Shown: piece by piece, positions 49,796-59,207 of the stretch | How positions within the stretch are numbered: the stretch's first letter is position 1 | How the letters are laid out: every line of letters starts with the position of its first letter | From: Methylophilaceae bacterium | Lineage (GTDB): Bacteria > Pseudomonadota > Gammaproteobacteria > Burkholderiales > Methylophilaceae | Direction: 5' to 3' | Length of the DNA: 64,000 nt | NCBI GenBank assembly: GCA_017857755.1 | Contig: JAFMCM010000005.1 | Span: forward strand, 1-64,000 | The notes under the pieces: model-generated | Database searches by the model: none | Seen by the model: only the letters and a program-made list of their open reading frames with translations | Told to the model about the DNA's origin: nothing | Made by a program: the position numbers and the translations under genes

Positions 49796-50248
49796 ATGGT
49801 GCAAACAGGCGCAAATAAACCTTTGAATGCAAGTAAAGTATTATTACAACAATTAGTACCTTTATTGTCTCTATCCCCTGCATGTTTAGACGCCTTGGCC
49901 AATGTGCTGGTTATTGAAAAAATCAGTTTAGGCATTGACCCAACCAAAATGCGTGTGAATCAAACCGAAGCACTCTATTTAATATCAGGTGATTTGGGTG
50001 TGCGTTATCAAAATGGTAAAAAATTGATATTGCGTGGAGGCACTGCCGCCGCTAATTATCCGATTAACACAGCACGTCTTGCTATTCAAGATACTATAGC
50101 ACTCACACCGATTGAGATTGTACGCATTGATTTGGATGTACTAAATGTTACTAAAACATGGGATCAAATGATTGCGTTGACTAACCGCATGCATGGACAG
50201 CTAAAAAATGTGCTTTCTAGAGTGGCAATGGAGCAGAGGCATTGGTAA
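49796..50248 (+). CDS. Small protein resembling a cyclic-nucleotide-binding domain
   Basis: A 150-residue cytoplasmic protein not confidently assigned. The stretch ALYLISGDLGVRYQNGKKLILRGG followed by ALTPIEIVRIDLDVLNVT is reminiscent of the jelly-roll core of Crp-type cNMP-binding domains (LYLLEGEV..., then a second strand ending in LRID). The phosphate-binding GE...R pattern is not seen, so ligand binding is doubtful, and there is no DNA-binding helix-turn-helix. It may be a degenerate sensor or the surviving N-terminal part of a longer protein. It is flanked by an esterase on the opposite strand and a terminator 150 bases downstream. Confidence 0.65.
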   Translation: MVQTGANKPLNASKVLLQQLVPLLSLSPACLDALANVLVIEKISLGIDPTKMRVNQTEALYLISGDLGVRYQNGKKLILRGGTAAANYPINTARLAIQDTIALTPIEIVRIDLDVLNVTKTWDQMIALTNRMHGQLKNVLSRVAMEQRHW

Positions 50249-50388
50249 TTATTCACCTATAGGGGCATGCGCTCCTGACATATGGTGGATGATGATTTTC
50301 TGATAGCAATAATCTCAACCATACTGATGACGGGTCTTGCTTTAATCGGCGATGCGTTGGGCGAGGGTGGTTATGCGCATTCAAAGCT

Positions 50389-50417
50389 AAAAAAGCGGGG
50401 AAAATCCCCGCTTTTTT
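50389..50417. terminator. Bidirectional rho-independent terminator
   Basis: GCGGGGA (50395-50401) pairs with TCCCCGC (50405-50411) around AAA, with six A on the left and six T on the right. It can end the plus-strand gene at 49796-50248 and the minus-strand YVTN/MxaD-like unit. Confidence 0.92.
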
Positions 50418-50437
50418 ATGGTATTAAAATAATCTGA

Positions 50438-50560
50438 TTACCAAAATTGCCACCATGGTTGTACTTGCTTAATGGCAATAATCGGCGCTTGTTGTGCTAC
50501 TGCGCTAGCTTTTATCGCTTTAGAAGTTGCGCTAACTTCTGAGCGCGTTACTTTGCGTTT
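50438..50560 (-). pseudogene. Possible frameshifted C-terminal tail of the MxaD-like gene
   Basis: Directly after the end of the MxaD-like frame, the neighbouring frame is open for 40 codons (starting KRKVTRSEVS) and ends in QPWWQFW before TAA at 50440-50438. Adding one A to the AAAA run at 50558-50561 would join the two frames and place the stop 21 bases before the terminator stem. Without this, 137 bases of apparently noncoding sequence separate the gene from its terminator. A 40-codon open frame can occur by chance, so this is a candidate only. Confidence 0.35.
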
Positions 50561-51069
50561 TCAAGCACCTTTTTGAGATTTTCATTGCCAGGTACGTAAG
50601 TATCATTAATGAATTTAATGGCTGAAGCTTCATCTTGACCTTCTGGAATCGGTGGGTTGTTAGGGTACTGACGATAGAAACGATGGAAGAAGCGCACTTC
50701 GCTTTCACCTGCATTTGGACCTTTGTCTACAGAAATGTATGGATTGTAATTGCTGAATGGACCACCTTCAATGACTTCAAATTTGATTTTCATGTTGGCG
50801 TCGTCAACTTGTTTAATCTTGTCTTTTAGTTTGATGCCATTTTTAAGAACGATGGTTCTAACGATGTCAGCCCCTTTTTTTTCAACTGAAACGCTTTTAA
50901 CAGTCGGTAACCATTTTTGCACATTCTCGTAATCCTTAACCATTGCCCATACTTTTGCTGGTTCAGCTTTGATAATAACTCGGTTGTCAATTTTTTGTGG
51001 TGTTGGGCCGTGAGCGATTGCGCTTAATGAAAATACTGCCATGGCGATGAGGGCTAAAAACTGCTTCAT
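50548..51069 (-). CDS. Periplasmic SRPBCC protein, MxaD-like
   Basis: A 173-residue exported protein with a signal peptide (about 1-19, ending AIA) and a START/SRPBCC fold: HGPTPQKIDNRVIIKAEPAKVWAMVKDYENVQKWLPTVKSV is the usual beginning, and NPYISVDKGPNAGESEVRFFHRFYR the core. The AHGPTPQK start is shared with MxaD of methylotrophs, a periplasmic protein linked to methanol dehydrogenase (family knowledge); its role here is inferred. The last residues are LENAK, but an open frame continues in the -1 frame and may be a lost tail. It is downstream of the YVTN gene by 137 bases. Confidence 0.8.
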   Translation of the reverse strand: MKQFLALIAMAVFSLSAIAHGPTPQKIDNRVIIKAEPAKVWAMVKDYENVQKWLPTVKSVSVEKKGADIVRTIVLKNGIKLKDKIKQVDDANMKIKFEVIEGGPFSNYNPYISVDKGPNAGESEVRFFHRFYRQYPNNPPIPEGQDEASAIKFINDTYVPGNENLKKVLENAK

Positions 51070-51206
51070 GTGTGGTCTCCAATTATGATCAATATACTTA
51101 AAACTAGATATGCTTAAGCTAATTGTCCATTATAAATGACTTCTTAGCATAAGCATACGCTTAACAATAACGTATTTTATTGTCATGCGTTGACGCTAAG
51201 CGACAA

Positions 51207-52166
51207 TTATCTTGCTATGATAAATTGGCCGAAAGCGCGCGGCCTATCACCAACAGTAATCGTGCTAATTATTTTATGGGTCTTTGCATCTATGATGCTG
51301 ACGTTGTTTTCGCCCCAGTTAGAGACAAGAATTCGTTGGTGATTGGCATCAAAGTTAATGCCTTCTGGTGTTTCGCCAACGTTGATAGTAGCCACGATTT
51401 GTTTGCTTGCGATGTCAATGACGGAAACGCTTTCATCGAGCGTATTTGTCACATACAGGGTCTTGTTATCTTGGCTTGCTGTAACACAATAGGGGTGGTC
51501 ACCCACACTCACTTTTGTTTGCTGCCAATCATGCGTGTCAATAATCGATACGGTATTGTCATATACATTGGCACTAAATAAAATGTTGCCATCTGAAGTA
51601 AGCGCTATGCCGAAGGGATGTTCACCAACTGATAGACGTTTAAGTGTGCTTAAGTCTTTGGTGTTTAGGACCGCGATTTCATTGCTATCGCGCACGGCAA
51701 TATAAAGGCGCAAGCTGTCTGGACTGACGATGATGCCAGCAGGTGCTTTCTCTACAACTGTCTCATTAATGATGTGGTATGTCATTGGATTGATTGCTAA
51801 CACACGATTGCTGTACCAATCGGCGATATAAAGTCTTTTGTGATCAGGTGAAATAGCAATACCAACTGGGGAACCGTTCACGGGAATGGTGTGTATGACT
51901 TGATTGGTGTTGGTATCAATTACCGAGACATTTTGACTATCTACATTGGTGACAAAAAGTCGTGCCAATTCAGCAGAGCCAGCAATTCCAACAGGTGCAT
52001 GGTCCACGGCAATAGTATTGGTCACTTTCTGTTGCTTAATATCAATAACTGAAATGCTGTTATCCCCTTGATTGCTGATATAAGCAAGCGAAGTCGATGG
52101 CTTTTGGCAGGCGAGTAGCAGGCAAGCAAGGAATGAAAGCGTTCCTAAACGGCGTATTGGATACAT
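51207..52166 (-). CDS. YVTN-type beta-propeller lipoprotein
   Basis: A 319-residue predicted lipoprotein: the signal ends in the lipobox CLLLAC (Cys20). The rest consists of about seven YVTN/NHL-like propeller blades of roughly 42 residues, each with a variant of the pattern SVIDxxxxxVxxTIxVGxxPxGIAxSPD, for example YISNQGDNSISVID and YVTNTLDESVSVID. Such proteins scaffold or bind partners in the periplasm; relatives occur beside PQQ-dependent alcohol dehydrogenase systems. An AGGGAGTTATT ribosome binding site precedes the ATG. It is divergent from rppH, and its nearest downstream gene is MxaD-like, which suggests a shared periplasmic role (inference). Confidence 0.85.
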   Translation of the reverse strand: MYPIRRLGTLSFLACLLLACQKPSTSLAYISNQGDNSISVIDIKQQKVTNTIAVDHAPVGIAGSAELARLFVTNVDSQNVSVIDTNTNQVIHTIPVNGSPVGIAISPDHKRLYIADWYSNRVLAINPMTYHIINETVVEKAPAGIIVSPDSLRLYIAVRDSNEIAVLNTKDLSTLKRLSVGEHPFGIALTSDGNILFSANVYDNTVSIIDTHDWQQTKVSVGDHPYCVTASQDNKTLYVTNTLDESVSVIDIASKQIVATINVGETPEGINFDANHQRILVSNWGENNVSIIDAKTHKIISTITVGDRPRAFGQFIIAR

Positions 52167-52272
52167 AATAACTCCCTAATAATCAATAATATTATAGGTT
52201 AAATTTAAAGGGATACTTTCATTCATGACCAAAGTGTGAAAAAATCACTATAAATATTATAGGCAGTAAATT

Positions 52273-52824
52273 ATGTTAGATCGTGACGGTTTTCGTCCGA
52301 ATGTGGGTATTATTTTGTGTAATGCGCAAAATAAAGTGTTTTGGGGTAAGCGGATTAGAGAGCATGCTTGGCAATTCCCACAGGGTGGCATTGATTATGG
52401 AGAGAGTCCTGAGGTAGCGATGTATCGCGAGCTAATGGAAGAGGTAGGGTTGCGACCTGAGCATGTCGAAATTTTAGGACGCACCCGTGATTGGTTGCGC
52501 TACGAAGTGCCTAGTCACTGGGTCAAGCGTGAATTTAGGAGTAATTATCGCGGGCAAAAACAAATTTGGTTTTTGTTACGTTTAGTTGGAAGAGATAGTG
52601 ATATCTGCTTGAGGGCAACGCCGCATCCTGAATTTGATGCTTGGCGCTGGAGTGAGTATTGGGTGCCATTACAAGATGTGGTTGAGTTTAAACGTGATGT
52701 TTATAAATTGGCATTAAATGAATTAGCGACTTATTTACATCATAAACCAAAAAATCATGCACAAAAGAAAACACAAAAGTTGACTCAGCAAATCGTCGCT
52801 GAACAGCAAAAAGCCGATTCTTAG
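52273..52824 (+). CDS. rppH: RNA 5'-pyrophosphohydrolase
   Basis: Nudix enzyme that removes pyrophosphate from mRNA 5' ends and so triggers decay by RNase E. The 183-residue product starts [16 protein letters not shown], followed by [28 protein letters not shown], a complete Nudix box, and GQKQIWFLL. Length exceeds E. coli RppH (176) by a basic, Gln/Lys-rich tail. It is divergent from the YVTN gene by 106 bases and convergent with psd. Confidence 0.97.
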   Translation: MLDRDGFRPNVGIILCNAQNKVFWGKRIREHAWQFPQGGIDYGESPEVAMYRELMEEVGLRPEHVEILGRTRDWLRYEVPSHWVKREFRSNYRGQKQIWFLLRLVGRDSDICLRATPHPEFDAWRWSEYWVPLQDVVEFKRDVYKLALNELATYLHHKPKNHAQKKTQKLTQQIVAEQQKADS

Positions 52825-52850
52825 CTAGGTTAATGCTGATTGCGCATTGT

Positions 52851-53699
52851 CTAGGCTAGTGGCTTTGTTCCCATCGTTTCACCTAATTGAATTGTTTGAG
52901 CGGGCTGCCACGAAGGATTAAACGTTAAAGTCGTTTGCTCAAACAGCATTACAACTGTAGACCCAAGTAAGAAGCGGCCCATTTCTTCGCCTTGCGCGAG
53001 ACTAATTTCTTGATTGCTATAATCCCATTTTTTTACAGTTTTGCTACGTGGTGGATTAATCACGCCATGCCAAACGGTCGCCATGCTACCAACAATGGTT
53101 GCGCCCACCAAAACCATGACAAACGTACCATGTGAGGCTGATTTAAACTCGCAAACCACACGCTCATTCCGTGCAAATAAATTGGGTACATTGGCGGCAG
53201 TGGTTGGGTTGACCGAGAATAAATCGCCAGGCACATAAGTCATGCTGATTAGCTTGCCAGCACAAGGCATATGAATGCGATGATAATCTTTCGGGCTTAA
53301 ATATAAGCAAGCAAATTGGCCGTCTTCAAAATGGCTGGCCAATGGCACGTTACCTGCAACTAGGGCTAACGTCGAGTAATCATGGCCTTTCGCTTGAAAA
53401 ATCTGGTTTCTTTGAATGGGGCCAAACTGGCTGATGGCACCATCTACTGGGCAAATAAAGTCTGTTTGTGCGATTGGTCGCGCATCAGCTTTTAACGCAC
53501 GGGTAAAAAAATCATTAAAGCATTTATAGCTATGGATATCTGTACGGGCTGCTTCTTGCATATTGACTTGGTAGCGATTGACAAACCAAGCGATGATTTT
53601 AGGCGTGAGCGATGGACACTCAAGGTTAGCCAGCTTGCCCACAATCACAGTAATGAGTTGTTTTGGTGCGATGTGTTGTAAAAGGATAGCGAGTTTCAA
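52851..53699 (-). CDS. psd: Phosphatidylserine decarboxylase
   Basis: Membrane-associated pyruvoyl enzyme making phosphatidylethanolamine. The 282-residue proenzyme has FNDFFTRALKADARP, SPKDYHRIHMPCAGKL, and the self-cleavage motif LGST in RFLLGSTVVMLFE, where the Ser becomes the pyruvoyl group. TTG 53699 (start MKLAILLQHIAPKQL) fits the family; a GTG at 53759 would begin inside the ilvC terminator and is rejected. It is downstream of ilvC but cut off from it by that terminator, so it is expected to have its own promoter. Confidence 0.94.
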   Translation of the reverse strand: MKLAILLQHIAPKQLITVIVGKLANLECPSLTPKIIAWFVNRYQVNMQEAARTDIHSYKCFNDFFTRALKADARPIAQTDFICPVDGAISQFGPIQRNQIFQAKGHDYSTLALVAGNVPLASHFEDGQFACLYLSPKDYHRIHMPCAGKLISMTYVPGDLFSVNPTTAANVPNLFARNERVVCEFKSASHGTFVMVLVGATIVGSMATVWHGVINPPRSKTVKKWDYSNQEISLAQGEEMGRFLLGSTVVMLFEQTTLTFNPSWQPAQTIQLGETMGTKPLA

Positions 53700-53748
53700 T
53701 GCGGTCTTTCTGTAGATTAGATGATGGCATTTTACCAAAATAATAAAT

Positions 53749-53785
53749 AAAAAAAGCACAGCAATCCGTCTGCTGTGCTTTTTTT
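53749..53785. terminator. Rho-independent terminator after ilvC
   Basis: AGCACAGCA (53755-53763) and TGCTGTGCT (53771-53779) pair around a seven-base loop, with A residues on the left and a T run on the right. It lies 41 bases past the ilvC stop and separates ilvIHC from psd. Confidence 0.93.
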
Positions 53786-53825
53786 GGCAATTAAAACAAT
53801 TTAACTTAACTAATTGAATTAAAAA

Positions 53826-54842
<1,017 letters not shown>

Positions 54843-54875
54843 TTATTTTCCTTTAGATACAATAACTTGTTTTGA

Positions 54876-55367
54876 TTATAGTTTGAGAATTCTATCGCCG
54901 CGTCCAATGCCAGACGCGCCAGTTCGTACGGTTTCTAAAATTGCGCTTTTGTCTAAGCTTTCAATAAAGGCATCTAGTTTGTGACCAGAGCCAGTTAACT
55001 CTATGGTGAAGCTACCATCGGTAACATCAATAATGCGTCCGCGAAAAATATCACACATTCGTTTCATTTCATCGCGATGGGATGCTGAGGCTTTAACCTT
55101 AATTAGCATCAACTCCCGTTCAATATGTTTGCCGTCGTTTAAATCAAGCACCTTGACGACATCAATCAATTTGTTTAATTGCTTGATGATTTGTTCAATC
55201 ACCGCATCATTGCCGCTGGTAACAATGGTCATACGAGATAAGGTTGCGTCTTCTGTTGTGGCAACGGTGAGTGACTCGATATTGTAACCGCGGGCTGAGA
55301 ATAATCCAGCTACCCGTGAAAGCGCACCTGGTTCGTTTTCCATTAAAATTGAAATGATATGACGCAT
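54876..55367 (-). CDS. ilvH: Acetolactate synthase small (regulatory) subunit
   Basis: Regulatory subunit that binds valine for feedback control. The 163-residue product starts with the ACT domain MRHIISILMENEPGALSRVAGLFSARGYNIESL and has the C-terminal LDAFIESLDKSAILETVRTGASGIGRG. Its ATG overlaps the ilvI stop by one base (TAATG), so the subunits are made coupled. Confidence 0.97.
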   Translation of the reverse strand: MRHIISILMENEPGALSRVAGLFSARGYNIESLTVATTEDATLSRMTIVTSGNDAVIEQIIKQLNKLIDVVKVLDLNDGKHIERELMLIKVKASASHRDEMKRMCDIFRGRIIDVTDGSFTIELTGSGHKLDAFIESLDKSAILETVRTGASGIGRGDRILKL

Positions 55368-57121
55368 TATGAGTTCTTTCCTGTAATCATCTCAGACAAG
55401 CCTTTTCCATTCGGCACCATAGGGAAGACGTTTTCAGATTGGTCTGTAATGATGTCCATAAACACCATACGATCTTTTAGTTTTGGACCAAACGCTTCTT
55501 TCATTGCGTCCTCTACGTCAGCAGGGTTGGTCACTTGTATGCCAACATGACCATAAGCCTCTGCTAATTTAATAAAGTCAGGTAATGCATTCATATAAGA
55601 CTCTGAGTAGCGATTCTCATAGAAAAATTCTTGCCATTGTCTTACCATGCCCATGTAGCGATTATTTAAAGTAATCACCTTAATTGGTAGCTTGTACTGT
55701 TGGCAAGTTGAAAGTTCTTGAATACACATTTGTATAGAGGCTTCGCCTGTAACACAAGCAACTTGTGCATCTGGGTAAGCTAATTGCACACCCATTGCAT
55801 AAGGTAAACCAACCCCCATAGTGCCTAACCCGCCAGAGTTAATCCAGCGGCGTGGTTTATCGAATGGGTAATATTGTGCTGCCCACATTTGATGTTGACC
55901 AACATCTGAAGTAATCCAAGCATCACCTTTAGTCACTTCATACAAAGTTTTGATGACTTGTTGTGGCTTAATTAATTTGTTATCTAGGACAAAATCTGAA
56001 AAGCGTTTACCGCGCCAAGCTTCAATTTGCTGCATCCAGTCAGCTAGAGCGGCAGTATTTTGCACTGGTTTTTCAGTTTCAATAAGCGTATTTAAATCAG
56101 CAAGTACTGATTTCACGTCGCCAACAATCGGCACATCAATCTTGACGCGCTTAGAAATGGAGGATGGATCAATATCAATATGAATAATTGTACGTGGACG
56201 GCTTAAGAAATGCTCAGGGTTGCCGATCACACGATCATCAAATCTTGCCCCGACTGCAATCAGCACATCGCATTCTTGCATGGCCATATTAGCCTCATAA
56301 GTGCCGTGCATGCCCAGCATGCCTAGTGACTGCTTATCCGTTGCAGGGAAGCCACCTAATCCCATAAGTGTGCTTGTTGTTGGCAGACCTAAAGATCGAA
56401 CAAACTGTGTCAGCTCTTCTGATGCATTACCCAAAACAACACCACCGCCAGTATAGACCATCGGACGTTTTGCTTCAGATAGCAACTTAAGCGCCTTTTT
56501 GATTTGACCGCTATGCCCTTTGGTAATGGGGTTGTAAGAGCGGATCTCTACTGTTTCTGGATACTCGAACTGATTTAAAGTTGCCGTAATATCTTTAGGG
56601 ATATCAACCAAAACCGGACCTGGACGACCAGTTGCCGCGACATGGAATGCTTTTTTCATGACAGGCGCGATGTCGTTAATATCTTTAATTAAAAAGTTAT
56701 GTTTAACGCAAGGGCGTGTAATGCCAACCGTATCACACTCTTGAAAAGCATCTTCACCAATGGCGTAAGTGGGCACTTGGCCGCTAATCACCACCATCGG
56801 AATAGAATCCATATAAGCCGTTGCGATGCCTGTTACCGCATTTGTGGCGCCTGGGCCTGAAGTAACGAGGGCAACGCCAACCTTGCCTGTGGCCCGTGCG
56901 TAAGCATCTGCCGCATGTAATGCCGCTTGCTCATGACGAACGAGAATATGCTCGAATTGATCCTGTTGATAAATCGCATCATAAATATTAAGGACTGCAC
57001 CGCCTGGATAGCCAAAGACAAATTGGACGTTTTCCGCATGCAAACATTTAATTAAAATTTCCGCGCCAGTAAATTGTGGCGTCGTTTCATCTTGCTGGTC
57101 AGTTATAGAGGCTTGATTCAT
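55367..57121 (-). CDS. ilvI: Acetolactate synthase large (catalytic) subunit
   Basis: Thiamine-diphosphate enzyme that condenses pyruvate with pyruvate or 2-oxobutyrate. The 584-residue product has FGYPGGAVLNIYDAIY, the catalytic glutamate in VRHEQAALHAADAYARATGKVG, GVALVTSGPGATN, VITLNNRYMGMVRQWQE and WITSDVGQHQMWAAQYY. It is first in ilvI-ilvH-ilvC, behind a promoter with an inverted repeat across the -10. The 479-base gap upstream shows no leader peptide typical of attenuation. Confidence 0.98.
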   Translation of the reverse strand: MNQASITDQQDETTPQFTGAEILIKCLHAENVQFVFGYPGGAVLNIYDAIYQQDQFEHILVRHEQAALHAADAYARATGKVGVALVTSGPGATNAVTGIATAYMDSIPMVVISGQVPTYAIGEDAFQECDTVGITRPCVKHNFLIKDINDIAPVMKKAFHVAATGRPGPVLVDIPKDITATLNQFEYPETVEIRSYNPITKGHSGQIKKALKLLSEAKRPMVYTGGGVVLGNASEELTQFVRSLGLPTTSTLMGLGGFPATDKQSLGMLGMHGTYEANMAMQECDVLIAVGARFDDRVIGNPEHFLSRPRTIIHIDIDPSSISKRVKIDVPIVGDVKSVLADLNTLIETEKPVQNTAALADWMQQIEAWRGKRFSDFVLDNKLIKPQQVIKTLYEVTKGDAWITSDVGQHQMWAAQYYPFDKPRRWINSGGLGTMGVGLPYAMGVQLAYPDAQVACVTGEASIQMCIQELSTCQQYKLPIKVITLNNRYMGMVRQWQEFFYENRYSESYMNALPDFIKLAEAYGHVGIQVTNPADVEDAMKEAFGPKLKDRMVFMDIITDQSENVFPMVPNGKGLSEMITGKNS

Positions 57122-57152
57122 AAGTTACTTATCGGAATGGTCGTTTTATACT

Positions 57153-57189
57153 AACCGTACACAATAACGGTTTGGCTATATTTGGTCAA
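57153..57189 (-). promoter_or_regulatory. Candidate ilvI promoter with overlapping inverted repeat
   Basis: Read on the minus strand, TTGACC (57189-57184) and TATTGT (57166-57161) are separated by exactly 17 bases; transcription would start near 57154, about 33 bases before the ilvI ATG. AACCGT and ACGGTT (57153-57158 and 57167-57172 on the plus strand) form a perfect inverted repeat around the -10 and start site, a position suited to a repressor site. The binding protein is unknown. Confidence 0.5.
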
Positions 57190-57600
57190 GATGTGAGGGT
57201 GTTAAAGTTGCAGATATAGCGTCTCTTTCTATGGACAGTGACAATTATTGGCATTTCAACAATCTAACGCCCAAAGGCGTTCAAGACGATGAACAACAAT
57301 GGCGTAACTAGTCAAACAAGGCTGCTCAGTAACGACTTATATTAAGTGATTGATACAGCGGCAGGCTTGTATTACTTTACAGCTTAGACTGGCTTCTTTA
57401 GTCTTGCGTGCCAACAACTTCATCATGATGCCTGATCGGCTGTGAAAGATGGCAACAAGATTCATGATTAAAACGCATTAAACACACAAATAATACGTTA
57501 ATTAAGTCTAGCCATTGTTTTTGATAGCAAAGTGATGGATATTTTGAATCGTTTGGTTGCTTCGTGGTTGACGCTTTTGAGTGGTTAACTGGCTTAGTTT
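57190..57600. other. Intergenic region between nadC and the ilvI promoter
   Basis: About 410 bases without a supported gene. A short perfect hairpin, AACGCC-CAAA-GGCGTT (57266-57281), has no T tract on either strand. A 42-codon frame on the minus strand (57465-57337, start MNLVAIFHS) lacks a ribosome binding site and is not rich in branched-chain codons, so it is not proposed as a leader peptide. No tRNA or repeat family is visible. Confidence 0.5.
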
Positions 57601-58467
57601 CTATTCAATTCTCATCGATAAATCAATCGCTTGTATATTTTTTGTTAAAGCGCCAATTGAAATGCGATCGACACCTGTTTCTGCAATTTGACGAACGGTA
57701 TTTAGATTCACATTGCCAGATGCTTCTAATAAGGCTTTGCCATTGCTAATGGCGACTGCAGCACTTAAGTCAGCTAAGCTAAAATCATCAAGTAAGATAC
57801 TTGTCGCGCCTGCAGCGATGGCTTCATTTAATTCATTTAAATTTTCGACTTCAATTTGTATATTAGCTGTGGTATCCAAGGCGAAAGCTTGTTGTAATGC
57901 TGCGGCAATACCACCAGCCGCTGCAATGTGATTTTCTTTAATCAAAATGCCGTCATAAAGCGCAATGCGTTGGTTAATTCCACCACCGACCGTGACGGCA
58001 TATTTTTGAGCCAAACGTAAACCTGGAAGCGTTTTTCGCGTATCTAGTATTTGTGCTTTTGTACCTTTAACTAATTCGACATATTGGTGGGTCTGTGTGG
58101 CTACTGCGGAGAGTGTTTGCAAAAAGTTCAATGCACAACGCTCTGCGCTGAGTAGCGCACGGGTATGACCGTTGATTTCACATAATAAGTCATTGGCTTG
58201 AGCGATTTGTCCTTCCTCAATATGCCAATCAATGCTGATGTTTGCATCTACTTTTGTAAAACAGGCATTCACCCAATCGATGCCACAGATTACGGCTTTT
58301 TCACGTGAAATAATGGTGGCATGGCTTTTTGTATCTGGTACTAGCGATGCTGTCAAATCACCTGTGCCAATGTCTTCAGCCAGTGCGTGCGTGACTAAAG
58401 TGTCAACTAAGGCATGATATTGCTGGCTGCCACGAGGAAAATATTTTGTTATGAGGGATAGGTTCAT
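57601..58467 (-). CDS. nadC: Nicotinate-nucleotide pyrophosphorylase (carboxylating)
   Basis: Quinolinate phosphoribosyltransferase of de novo NAD synthesis. The 288-residue product has ALAEDIGTGDLTASLV, SAERCALNFLQTLSAVAT, ILDTRKTLPGLRLAQKYAVTVGGGINQRIALYDGILIKENHI, EVENLNEL and SGNVNLNTVRQIAETGVDRISIGALT, all family signatures. ATG 58467 is the right start; the frame is open further upstream but that part reads across the gst start region and is not conserved. A TATAAT six bases before the ATG suggests a possible leaderless transcript. Together with nadD, two NAD genes are in the window. Confidence 0.96.
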   Translation of the reverse strand: MNLSLITKYFPRGSQQYHALVDTLVTHALAEDIGTGDLTASLVPDTKSHATIISREKAVICGIDWVNACFTKVDANISIDWHIEEGQIAQANDLLCEINGHTRALLSAERCALNFLQTLSAVATQTHQYVELVKGTKAQILDTRKTLPGLRLAQKYAVTVGGGINQRIALYDGILIKENHIAAAGGIAAALQQAFALDTTANIQIEVENLNELNEAIAAGATSILLDDFSLADLSAAVAISNGKALLEASGNVNLNTVRQIAETGVDRISIGALTKNIQAIDLSMRIE

Positions 58468-58514
58468 AATTGCATTATAATTCAGCTCAGAATGAAAAAC
58501 TTGGTCTTGAACGC

Positions 58515-59126
58515 ATGAAATTGTTATATACCCCAAATAGTCCTTATGCACGCAAGGTGCGTATTGTTGCCCTTGAAAAGCATATTGATTTGTCATTACA
58601 AGAAGTGGTGCTTGGTGATTCGGCGTCGCCATTGTTTCAATATAACCCGTTAGGGAAGGTCCCCACTTTGGTTTTGGATGACGAAACCGCTTTATATGAT
58701 TCTCGAGTGATTGTTGAATACCTTTCTGCGCGTACGCCAGTGAACCACCTTCTGCCAAGTGAGCATAAATTTAAAGTAGAAGTTCTACGTTGGGAAGCAT
58801 TGGCAGATGGTGTTTGTGACGCGGCGGTTGCCATCATGATTGAACAGCGCAAGCCGCTAGGCGAGCAATCAACTGCGACATTAAATAAACATTTACTCAA
58901 GGTAGTAAACGGCTTGGCAACCCTAAATAAGGATATCAGCAAAAAGAAATGGTGTGTGAACGAAACTTTTAGCCTTGCGGATATTGCGGTTGGTTGTTTA
59001 CTTGGTTTTATCGATTCACGGTTGAAGCAAGTGAACTGGCAAAATGATTATCCAGCTTTAGCTAAACATTTTACTGTTTTAACTAAGCGCCCAAGCTTTA
59101 AAGAAACAGCACCTGTAGCAAGTTAG
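58515..59126 (+). CDS. Glutathione S-transferase family protein
   Basis: A 203-residue cytosolic GST-like protein. The N-terminal thioredoxin-fold domain (MKLLYTPNSPYARKVRIVALEKHIDL, with Ser9 and the cis-Pro region GKVPTLVLDDETALYDSRVIVEYL) precedes the helical domain (NETFSLADIAVGCLLGFIDSRL). Substrate unknown. It resembles the YibF branch. It begins 47 bases from the divergent nadC start, and ATG 58515 gives the canonical N-terminus. Confidence 0.9.
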   Translation: MKLLYTPNSPYARKVRIVALEKHIDLSLQEVVLGDSASPLFQYNPLGKVPTLVLDDETALYDSRVIVEYLSARTPVNHLLPSEHKFKVEVLRWEALADGVCDAAVAIMIEQRKPLGEQSTATLNKHLLKVVNGLATLNKDISKKKWCVNETFSLADIAVGCLLGFIDSRLKQVNWQNDYPALAKHFTVLTKRPSFKETAPVAS

Positions 59127-59207
59127 GGATATCTAAGCTAGCTGGCTTTAAATGCGACAAAGCACTTATTCAAACATTTTCAACGTCATTTTGAGGGCTG
59201 TTGGCTT

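Noticed and set aside
50282-50437. 51-codon plus-strand frame (start MVDDDFLIAI) with a hydrophobic stretch
   Set aside because: It reads straight through the terminator hairpin at 50389-50417 and has no ribosome binding site.
57337-57465. 42-codon minus-strand frame upstream of ilvI, possible leader peptide
   Set aside because: No ribosome binding site, no run of Leu/Ile/Val codons, and the best ilvI promoter lies downstream of it.
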